Position numbers and translations under genes: made by a program | Notes under the pieces: model-generated | Told to the model about the DNA's origin: nothing | Databases searched by the model: none | Seen by the model: the letters and a program-made list of their open reading frames with translations, nothing else | Shown here: positions 1-9,000 of the stretch, in pieces | How the letters are laid out: every line of letters starts with the position of its first letter | Position numbering within the stretch: the first letter of the stretch is position 1 | Assembly (NCBI GenBank): GCA_020226215.1 | Contig: CM035234.1 | Coordinates: 18,690,713 to 18,754,712 of the forward strand | Origin: Sindora glabra | Lineage: Eukaryota > Streptophyta > Magnoliopsida > Fabales > Fabaceae | Direction: 5' to 3' | DNA length: 64,000 nt

Positions 1-52
1 CGCTTCCAATGAACACAACCATCATCAAGAACATGTTAGTTAGTCCTGCCAT
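1..52 (-). CDS. Prolamin-like secreted protein, partial 5' end (tandem copy 1)
   Basis: The ATG lies on the complement at 52-50 and the reading frame runs off the left edge of the window. The 17 visible codons encode the start of a signal peptide (MAGLTNMFLMMVVFIGS), identical to the complete copy whose ATG is at 2482. The block 1-301 matches 2431-2732 with only one extra T in the second copy, so this is a very recent tandem duplicate. Whether the rest of the gene is intact cannot be seen. It is presumed to encode a small secreted cysteine-rich prolamin-like (ECA1-type) protein, as the full copy does. Confidence 0.8.
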   Translation of the reverse strand, partial: MAGLTNMFLMMVVFIGS

Positions 53-141
53 TGTTTTTGGATGATATGTATGATGATGAGATGTCTCTAGAGCAATAAG
101 TGTTGCTTTGTTGGTTGACAAAAGAGGTGAAATGTGATGCT

Positions 142-151
142 TATTTATATA
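142..151 (-). promoter_or_regulatory. TATA box of prolamin-like copy 1
   Basis: The complement reads TATATAAATA, about 90-100 bp upstream of the ATG at 52. The same box stands at the same distance in copy 2. The position fits a plant core promoter with a leader of roughly 60 nt. Confidence 0.6.
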
Positions 152-301
152 GGTGGATGAGGAAGATAAGATCCATATGTTCACGTAACTTAAAAGAAAC
201 GGCTCTTATTAAGCTTGCCTCAAAACGTTTTCATATTAAAGTTCTCTGTTAAAACCTCGGATTCTTTTATTTGTGAACTAAAGCTAGTATTCTAACGTGT
301 G

Positions 302-1445
302 AACAATTGGGTTTGAATTCATAAACCGATCGTCATGGTTTGGCAACCTATTAAATATTGTAACATGTATAATATATTATTTTTCTTGTAATTTCGTTAT
401 CTTACTAACATAATATTCAAGGGAAAACACTAATCGTCCCGGCAAATAGGGACTGAATGGGTTTCGAATCAAACAAAATGAATTATGTGCCACTGACATA
501 AAATTAAACACTATGTGTGATGAGAATTCAAGGGGTGTTGTATGTTCAAAACCAGTTTTCTGCACCATTTCCTAGGAGATATAGTAGTGCTTATATTCAA
601 AATTGATGTCACATGTTCAAACAAATGGAATTAATTTGAAATAAGTTGTGTCACGGTACTGAATGTGAGACACTCGTCAAAAGATAAGTCCCAAAGTTTT
701 GACATTTTCTAATCTTTATAAATTGTTGGACAAATTGCAGGCCCATTTTGGTTCAGTTATTTTTAAAGGGCCTTACGTGCTTTTTTTTCCCTTGCAAACA
801 ATATGACAAGTACGTATCGACAAAACTTCAATGTTCTAAGTTGTCTTTCCTGGGCGACATGAAAGGTGCTCTAAGCTTCTGAGGTCTAAAAGATTAACAT
901 TAATTTGACCTCAGCATGTGATGCCTGTAAAATAAAATATTTTAGCAATCAATAATTTTAGGCGTCTGTAAGAAGCTTGTCCCTATCATGAATATCTATG
1001 GTGATTATATTTATACTTACGTTATGAGTTTTGCAAGCTTAGCTGGAATGACTTAATTTAAACTTTCTAATAAATTCTTATATCATTTTATTGACTAAAT
1101 TGGGGATTTAAAATATTCAAATGCTACAAGTTTCATATTCAATAGATTTAACACTTAAAATTTAGTGCCAAAGACTTTTATTTTATCAAGCACATTCTAT
1201 GCACCACTTCATTTTTCTTCCTTTGGAAAAATAAAAAGAGAAAGAAATCATTAAAAACGATAGAAAAAGATGGATATAATACAGAAATTAGTTTTTTGGG
1301 CTATGAAAAGGTCGTTATGTATATCATAACACTTTTGAGCTTGATTAAACTCGTATAATCGCCAATACCAAACTTGAATTTTCCAAGTGCAACTAGCTTG
1401 AGTTTGCGCATACTTATTTTTGGTTAGACTCGAATCCTAACAAAT
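302..1445. other. Intergenic spacer, nothing recognised
   Basis: This is AT-rich DNA between the two prolamin-like copies, starting where their shared sequence ends at about 301. A 63-codon minus-strand open frame at 377-568 has no recognisable motif and is probably chance. Confidence 0.6.
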
Positions 1446-1570
1446 GGATGTTTCGTTGGTGCTTTTAGTGGTGAAATGGCATGCAATATCGTTTCAAGGA
1501 CTTTATTTCCTCTCCATGTCCTGAGTTCAAACTCAAAATCCTCTGTGTGTGAATTAAATAGATTATCACC
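1446..1570 (+). mobile_element. tRNA-derived SINE-like fragment
   Basis: An A-box-like stretch (TTAGTGGTGAAA, 1464-1475) is followed about 50 bp later by a B-box-like GAGTTCAAACTC (1523-1534). This is the spacing of the internal RNA polymerase III promoter in plant SINEs. Neither box is perfect and no cloverleaf folds, so it is a decayed SINE rather than a tRNA gene. The short open frame starting at 1476 lies within it and is not considered a gene. Confidence 0.4.
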
Positions 1571-1682
1571 CTTACCTTCACAAAAAGAAAATCAACTAAT
1601 TGATGGCCCTAATTGCACCGTTAAAAAAAATCCAGCCACCCTAAACAACCTCTCACCCTACGACCCTGTAAGGAATAGTTAA

Positions 1683-2089
1683 AAGAAGAAAGCAACTCAT
1701 CATTTTGTTGTTATAGGTCTACGTAAATTCAAATGCACATCCATTTTAGCCATCCTCATAATTTTGCTCAATCTTATGTCTTAATATATTTCGTGTTGTT
1801 GTTTCATAATGTCAAATTGGTTTCTATAATTTTTTCGTTGCAAATTATTTCTTTTTATCAAAGGGAAATGATCAATTTTTTTTAAATCTTTCCAACCCGA
1901 TGCCATGAAGATGATGTTGTATATAGCAACCAATTTGATAGTGATGCCACAACAAAACTAGATACCACGAGCGAATTTAGGACGAGAGAAATTTAAAAAT
2001 TTCTTGTACATTGTTTGAGAAGTACAATGTCTCAATTATTGAGAAAATTATTATGATTTGGGAGAAGGCGATGCAGTATCTGCTGACAA
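1683..2089. other. 3' flank of prolamin-like gene, nothing recognised
   Basis: AT-rich sequence downstream of the minus-strand stop codon at 2090. It presumably contains the 3' UTR and poly(A) region, but no boundary can be set. Confidence 0.5.
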
Positions 2090-2482
2090 TTAAGCACATT
2101 TGCTCCAAATTTGTGTTGCTCTCGCCACGATTTTTGGTGCACTGTCTTCGAATGGGCGTGATTTGAGAGTGTACTTAAGCAAGCCGTCGTAGCAAGGCCC
2201 CCCAACCTCGTTCACTAGATTGGTGCAACATTCATCTGTAACCGTAGCGTTACCAAAATATATAGCGGAGTAAGCTTTCTCACCGCACTCTTTATCAAAC
2301 TTGCTAGAGCACTGCTGTAAAAATTTTAAATATTTAGCATATGCTTTGTGTGACAATTGAGGTAAGGGTGCAGGAGTTGCGGAACTTGGAGAGATGTCAC
2401 CTAAAATTCCTGGTGCGACCAACAAAGCACCGCTTCCAATGAACACAACCATCATCAAGAACATGTTAGTTAGTCCTGCCAT
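2090..2482 (-). CDS. Prolamin-like (ECA1 gametogenesis-related type) secreted cysteine-rich protein, complete
   Basis: A single-exon gene of 130 codons. The ATG at 2482 is preferred to an in-frame ATG at 2614. It sits about 100 bp below a TATA box, it opens directly onto a hydrophobic signal peptide (residues 1 to about 28), and the extra 44 residues of the longer frame are low-complexity and would bury that signal. After a Ser/Pro/Ala-rich linker (about 29-42) comes a prolamin-like domain with six cysteines at residues 58, 66, 85, 86, 97 and 129. The adjacent CC pair and its spacing are typical of the plant Prolamin_like family (PF05617), which includes EGG CELL 1-type and other gametophyte-secreted proteins. 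Family members are small, secreted and disulfide-bonded. The exact role here (gamete signalling or another reproductive function) is inferred. The upstream 300 bp is duplicated almost perfectly at the left window edge. Confidence 0.85.
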   Translation of the reverse strand: MAGLTNMFLMMVVFIGSGALLVAPGILGDISPSSATPAPLPQLSHKAYAKYLKFLQQCSSKFDKECGEKAYSAIYFGNATVTDECCTNLVNEVGGPCYDGLLKYTLKSRPFEDSAPKIVARATQIWSKCA

Positions 2483-2732
2483 TGTTTTTGGATGATATGT
2501 ATGATGATGAGATGTCTCTAGAGCAATAAGTGTTGCTTTGTTGGTTGACAAAAGAGGTGAAATGTGATGCTTATTTATATAGGTGGATGAGGAAGATAAG
2601 ATCCATATGTTCACGTAACTTAAAAGAAACGGCTCTTATTAAGCTTGCCTCAAAACGTTTTCATATTAAAGTTCTCTGTTAAAACCTCGGATTCTTTTTA
2701 TTTGTGAACTAAAGCTAGTATTCTAACGTGTG
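2431..2732. repeat. Tandem duplication block, copy B
   Basis: Counterpart of 1-301. The offset between copies is about 2430 bp. The left limit of the duplicated unit lies outside the window, so its full length cannot be measured. Confidence 0.95.
2572..2581 (-). promoter_or_regulatory. TATA box of prolamin-like copy 2
   Basis: The complement reads TATATAAATA, starting about 99 bp upstream of the ATG at 2482. The position and sequence are identical in the duplicate copy at 142-151. Confidence 0.65.
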
Positions 2733-3590
2733 GAGATTGAGATACGAATGCTATATAAATATCCTCAGCTTTAAAAATGGACGGAATTGAAACAAAGGAT
2801 CCAAACTAAACAATTTTATCGTTGTGGAGATTAAAATTGAGTCTCTAAGATTAAAATCATCCTATTTCATTTTTAGAGGGTCCAAATTTTTAATTAAATC
2901 TTAAAAGAATGAAATAGTAAAGCTATGAATTTCTCATAATATATTGCTTGCAAAATTTTCTTAGAGGACTTGTACCCAAATTTCTCTGCTCTATTATAAA
3001 AATTATTAATTTAAAATATTTAATAAATAAAAAAGGAGAAAGTACATCAGATAGGAAAAATAATGTGAACTTCTGGTTTGATTGGTAGCAGAATTGTTGC
3101 CCCCCTTGATTTTGGGACAAACAGAGATAACTTCTTTTAAAACAAAAAGTAGAGGGTGTAAATTTATATAATAGATAAATGCAATAAAAAAAAACATTAT
3201 TGAGAAATTATAAATCTTAAAGTAGAAGATTATATCTTTATCCATCTAAAATCGGAGAATATTTAATAAGTAAAAAATCTAGAGGTCTAAATCCCAAAAC
3301 AACACTATAAGTGCTATATACATTAAAAGTAACATTTGAATTTTTTATATTTATTGAACTGAATTTTATAAATATGTTCTATCATCTTATATTTAATTAA
3401 AAGCTCTTAATTTATATTTACAATCTAATTTTGGATCTCACTTTTAATACATATAATATTTGAATTCGCCGATTCAATCCCCACAAATGATGCCAATAAT
3501 AAAGAAGTTACAAAATGAATTATAATTGGATGGAAATTAAGCAGAGGAATAATCATAGTCTAAGGTCCGAATGGACGAATGGCCAACCTT
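2733..3590. other. AT-rich intergenic, nothing recognised
   Basis: Low-complexity AT-rich DNA upstream of the prolamin-like promoter. Short minus-strand open frames at 2923-3245 show no motif or coding bias and are treated as chance. Confidence 0.55.
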
Positions 3591-3726
3591 GTTATCGGCT
3601 AAGATTTCCATGTGGATAGGTGAGGTTATGGGTCCTTTAACATGATATTCCTCTGGTGTGATTTCTTGATCAATTCACATGTCTAAGTGGTTATCATTCC
3701 CAGAGTCACACTTCTAATGACGGCGT

Positions 3727-3848
3727 GAGATCAAGCAGCTTCTGGTGATGTCAGGTTAGTTTTATGGTTTAAGCATTCGCCAGAAAATTCTGGTGAGATC
3801 AAGCAGCTTCTGGTGATATCAGGCTAGTTTTATGGTTTAAGCATTCAC
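3727..3848. repeat. 68-bp direct repeat, two copies
   Basis: A segment beginning GAGATCAAGCAGCTTCTGG at 3727 recurs at 3795 with a few substitutions (for example GATGTCAGG versus GATATCAGG). The region is noticeably more GC-rich than its surroundings. It is probably a relic of a repeat or pseudogene. A 61-codon minus frame next to it (3855-4040) has no recognised homology. Confidence 0.8.
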
Positions 3849-4254
3849 AAAAACTTATTGGGCTTCGCTGTTGTAGGCTGGCTCCTTATGACGTGGGCCG
3901 CTTTTGTACAGCCTGATAAATTGAGTATCCGGTCGGCCATTGGGGTTTGGAATCCTCGGTGCGGACCTTAGGACCCAGTTTGCTTGTAGGTCGCACTGTT
4001 CGCCCGCATATATTATATTCGTTTGGATGTCCCATGTCAATTGCTAAATAACACATGCTACTAAAGAACGATCAAAAACTCCAGAATCCCGAATGGTGAG
4101 CTACACGACTTCTGAAGAAAAACAACGCTGCTTGCTCAACCGCTAGCAGCAAACAATGCAAAGAAGCCATACAAACAGTAATGTTTGCAGCCCAAATCAA
4201 AACTCCACAAAAATTGGAAAAAGAAACCCCTTGTAAGTGAAGACATTATTTTTA

Positions 4255-4405
4255 ATGGGAGATATTATGGTATACCACTAATATAATAATATATTTATAT
4301 ACTATCAGATTTTATTATATATTAAATTCAATACATTATACAATAATAAATTAACCGTCAGATTTATTAACGCACTGGTACAATACAGTCATCTCATTAC
4401 TTAAA
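4255..4405. mobile_element. AT-rich MITE, 'TATGGTATAC' family
   Basis: It starts TATTATGGTATACCACTAAT and continues with alternating ATATTA motifs, then a distal half resembling the reverse complement of the start. Related copies lie at about 4952, 17225, 24250 and 36185. The boundaries are approximate. Confidence 0.45.
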
Positions 4406-4951
4406 TGAATTTTTTTCCCAACACATGAGTACGGTTTCAGGCTTGCGTGTTATAAGTGGGGATTGATGAACGGGGAGAAGATTGCGGTGTTGGACTTTAA
4501 CCGTGATGTATGAGCTAGCTAGGCCCAATAATGGGTTGAGGAACTTTTGACGGATATGTAAAAGGTTTATACCAAAGTTAAATTTGCCTGAGATTTTAGT
4601 TGGATTATGTCATTTTATAAGAATATTGTAATTTTTTTTATATAAAATGTTATAATTATTCATTAAAGATCATAAGTGCTTAGAGTATAAGAATGTAAAT
4701 TTTCATAAAATTTTGCAATTTTTTTCATGGAACTTTGTAACAGAAAAACCCGTACAAAACAAAACAAAACTATTGGAAGGCTCATGAGAAAGCCGCAAAT
4801 CTTTGTGAAAAAGTTTTATGAAAAAAAATTATAAGGTATTATGCAAAACTTGCAAGAAATCATGTCAATTCACATTTGCATTTTAAAATAGCCCACACAA
4901 TTATTAGCCTCTTTGTCCATATTGTATCAAGTACATTAACAGTTTATGCAT

Positions 4952-5095
4952 GGAGAAAAACTATGGTACACTATTAATATACTAATACATCAATATACTA
5001 TTAAATTTTGGTGTACATAATTTTTTAAGTTAAATCTGACATATTATATTATGATAAATTAATGACCAAAACCATAAAAATTTTCCTTTATGCAT
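4952..5095. mobile_element. AT-rich MITE, 'TATGGTATAC' family
   Basis: It begins ACTATGGTACACTATTAATA, the same head as the copies at 4255 and 36185. The internal part and distal end are diverged, and the ends are approximate. Confidence 0.45.
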
Positions 5096-5386
5096 AATAT
5101 CTTATACAACTAACATTATTCTTATTATTTTCTCTATTTATATTCTTCCTTCTACTTGCTAGCTTATAACTATTTTATGGAAAGAAAATATTAAGGATGT
5201 GTGCAAGATAGACCAAGATAGAGAAATTCTTGCTTAAAATCAGATTCATTGTAAAATTAAAGAAATTAACAAACATGAAACAAAACCTGCGAATAAGTGT
5301 GTAAAAGAGGGGCAGAAAATTATTGCATAAACTAGATTCATTATAAATCTAAAGAAAGAAATAGACATAACATAATGTGAATCTTA

Positions 5387-5727
5387 GGGTCTATTTATTA
5401 CTATTTTTAAAAATAATTTTCTGTTTTTTATTTTTAAAAATAAGTTTTTATTTGACAAACTATTTCCAAAATTTATTTTTAAAAACCATTCTTGAAATTT
5501 TATTTTAAAAATAAAAAAGAACAAATTTTAAATATCTTTTGAATTTATTTTTTATAGCAATTTTATGTTTAAATAAAAATTTTGCTTATTTGTATCATCA
5601 AACATTATCTATTCATTATTTTTATTGAATTTGGAAATAGTTTTTTAAAATAAAACAATAGTTTTTAAAAATAACTTTTAAGAACAATTTTTAAAAATAA
5701 AATTTAAAAACACATCCAAACACATCG
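5387..5727. mobile_element. Harbinger/hAT-like MITE with long inverted repeats
   Basis: The left end (GGGTCTATTTATTACT) and the reverse complement of the right end (CGATGTGTTTGGATGT) head a pair of imperfect inverted repeats. These share TATTTTTAAAAAT blocks over roughly 100 bp each, and both arms contain the motif AACTATTTCCAAA. TTA flanks both sides (5384-5386 and 5728-5730), which fits the 3-bp target duplication of PIF/Harbinger elements. There is no coding capacity. Confidence 0.6.
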
Positions 5728-6010
5728 TTAATTACTAAATTAGCATAGATTCACAAATATTAAGTCCATTTCTCTCTTAAATCTATCATAATCAGTTTAT
5801 AGAAGAATTCCAAGTTAGGTGCAGGTTTAAATATAACATATAGGTTCATACAGTTACATTGCCTTAGAAATGGAAAGATGATATAGTTATATGTCTTTAG
5901 AGAGATGAAGACTTCTCATACAGAATAAGCAATAAATGATGACAACAATAAAAACCCCCAAGCATAAGAAAAGTTATTTTAGAGTTTTAGATAATGATAT
6001 CTGATAGTGG
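5728..6010. other. 3' flank of AGL6, probable 3' UTR region
   Basis: This lies immediately downstream of the minus-strand AGL6 stop codon and would contain the 3' UTR. No unambiguous poly(A) signal was identified. Confidence 0.4.
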
Positions 6011-9000
6011 TCAAAGGACCCATCCCTGAATGAAATTGGTTTCACCATTCATGCTCTTTGGAACACCAGATGTTTCAGCTTGAACATATTGTTGGTACCT
6101 GTTTAAGCACAAAACAAGAAAGAAAGTATATTATTAGGAATTTAATCTCCACATGTTGATGCAAATTGATCCTAGCAAAAATTTCAGAGCCTATGAGAGC
6201 ATACGACAATCCTTTTATATTTTCTTATTTTGGCCAAGACAACTTTTCTTCATTTTTAAACAATGCAAGCTGATCTTTCAACTTTATACATTTCACATTT
6301 AAATCATGGTTGGTACGGTTGCAACCACCAGATAACCAAAATACAACTATTTATAGGATTTCTCGACAAAAAAATGGTTGAAAATCTTGATGTTTTACTT
6401 ACAAATAAATTTTATTTAATATAATGTGATATTAAGTTGGATTAAAAGAATTAATATAAAATAATATATTTTAAAATAAATTGCGGGTAAGCAATATAGA
6501 ATACCCAATTTGCAAGAAGGGTTCAGCTTGGCAGTCCATAGGGTTGGGTTGAGAAGGCTGCATGGTAAGGCCGCTGTTTCCCACTGCTGAACTTGAGCTC
6601 CACAGGCTTTCAATAGCTTTAAGATTGAACCCCTCTGATTCAAGCTGAAATTATATTTCAAAGCAAGAAAGTGTGAGATAAATCAAAATCTACCTACTAA
6701 ATAAATAATTATGGGTGCTAAATAAATCAAAACCTTGAATCTAAGTTGCTTATTCATATCTCCAAGATGACGTTCCTGCCACGTGAATGAGAAGGCCAAG
6801 GTTACAGTTTTAGAGGATAAAAAACAGAAATTAATTCATATGTACATATTATATATTGTATGAACTATGAAATTAATAATCATATGATATATGTTACACT
6901 CTACCTTGATGTTATAGGTTAACTTAATTTCGTGTTACTTAACGTTAGGTTTCTTGTAATACATGATATAAACTTAAGGATTCTCCAACAAAACTCGCAA
7001 GTAGTTTTCAAGTCATACAAACTGTAATTCCGTCTTATGCTTATTTTATTTCTGTTTTGGAAGAAATATCACGTGAGGAATAAGATACAATTTCCCAAGA
7101 GGTAGAGATATATAATCCACACTCATCACACGTATTTTCTCGTATTTGCAACTAGACTTTATTATGAAATTCACTGCATTGTGAGATTGTATCACCCACG
7201 GTCAAAATATTTTTAACCTTATAGTAATATTAAAACAAAATCTCACTATTATTGATGTTGTATTATAACAGGTTAAAAGTTTTAGTATTCTGATTGAGTA
7301 TATGTTAAAATTTAAGAAATTATTTTTTTTATATTTTCAGAATATAGCAGGTAATAGAAATAACAGTACAACAATATGATTAAAAATATCTAAATATTTC
7401 TCTGAAAGCGGTGAGTCATGTCTGTACTTAATTAGACAAAAAAAAATGTAAGACTCTGCATTCATAATGGTTTTCCTCAGCATCTAAGCACCAGAAAATG
7501 ATATCAGATACCTACAACACAACAAGAAATTACGAGTCTTTTCTCACCTTTCTTCGAAGATCCTCCATTTGTTCAATCATAATTTGTGTCTGCAAAATTG
7601 AAATTAATAATAATAATAATAATAATATATCATCAGTTCCTAACTTTCCAATAAGATCAGCTGGCAGTACGACTTAAGTTTACTAACTTAAAGGTCTTTT
7701 TTGGGTAACAGTTTGCTAACTTAAAGGTGCTGAAGCCAGTTGCTTGTATATATGAAACGGTACAATATATTAAGTTAAATAGCTTTGAACACACATATGA
7801 TGATTCTAAACTAGGTCGCAGTTACGATTATGATTTTATTATAATTAACAAAATAACAGGAAGATGTGGTCGTTATGGCGGTAAAGTACGGAAGATGAGG
7901 ATGCAGAACTGTCTGCAACAGGAAGATATGGTCGTTATGGCGGTGAAGCACAGAAAATGAGGATGCAGAACTGTCTGCAACCAATATTGCACAAATCACA
8001 ATTTAAATATACGTATGTGTGTGTAAAGAAAGGACCTATATGTGTACTTGCCTTCCTTTGCCTAGCCTGTGCTAGAGCTCCTTCAAGCTGCTTCTCAAGA
8101 TTTTGCAGCTCTTTCACACTCAAGGGTCCAAGATCTTCCCCAAGCAAATGCCTGAAATCATGACATTACATATATATTGATATTGCAATCGCAATTGCAA
8201 TCAAATCGCAAAAAATAAAAATAAAAATAAAAGTGGTCATCTAGATTCATTTGCCACTGAAATAGAAGTGATTTTTGGGATTTAAGCAGAATTTAATTGC
8301 TTTTGGTTTAAAACGTAATTGCAAACAAAAGCATGTATGAATATTATTACTTTGCCTAAAAAAGTGATTTTTTTTTTGGATTTAAAATCACTTTTGAACC
8401 ACAACCAAATGTTATATGTATAAAAAGACAAGAGGGGGATGTATAAAACCTTTGAGTTCGTTGGAGAGACTCATATTTTGCCTTCAGCTTTGACACCTCT
8501 TGGTACCAGCTCTGCATACCAAAACGACAAATCATTTCAATAATATAGAATAGCGTCTTATAAAATATTTATTTGAATTTGAATCCACTTATTTATTTTT
8601 AATTATGTTTTTGTCACATTGGAGAAAAAGTAAAAAGAAAAAAAAACTATATATTGTGAGATTGGAAAATTTTTTTTGTTTGCAATAAATTCATAGAAAA
8701 GATTTTATATTTATAAAGAAACTTTTAATTAATCAGTGGATACATAATATATATCCAGTGCTAATAAAAATGAGACTTGAAATGACTATAAGAATTGGTG
8801 GTTAATTATTTTTCCACACACCCCTCTTTATATTTATTTCAAATTTTATTAATAGTGGACAAACAAATTGAGTGCCCACCAATTAATTAAAAGCATCTCA
8901 TATTCATATCTCTTTATATCAAAGATGTGAAACTTATCAAGGAAAACACTGGCTTCCTATCTAAGTAGATTAAAAGTTCACATATTTATTCAAAAGAGGG

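Larger units (their letters stand above)
1..301. repeat. Tandem duplication block, copy A
   Basis: This block is identical to 2431-2732 apart from a single T insertion (near 269 versus 2699). It covers the first 17 codons, the 5' leader, the TATA box and about 150 bp of promoter. Similarity stops abruptly at about 301/2732. Confidence 0.95.

Noticed and set aside
3855..4040. 61-codon minus ORF in a GC-richer patch
   Set aside because: No motif, family or promoter was recognised. It was kept only as a comment on the repeat region.
7935..8147. 70-codon minus ORF considered as a separate gene
   Set aside because: It is AGL6 exon 4 read through its GC donor into intron 4. Only 8052-8151 is coding.
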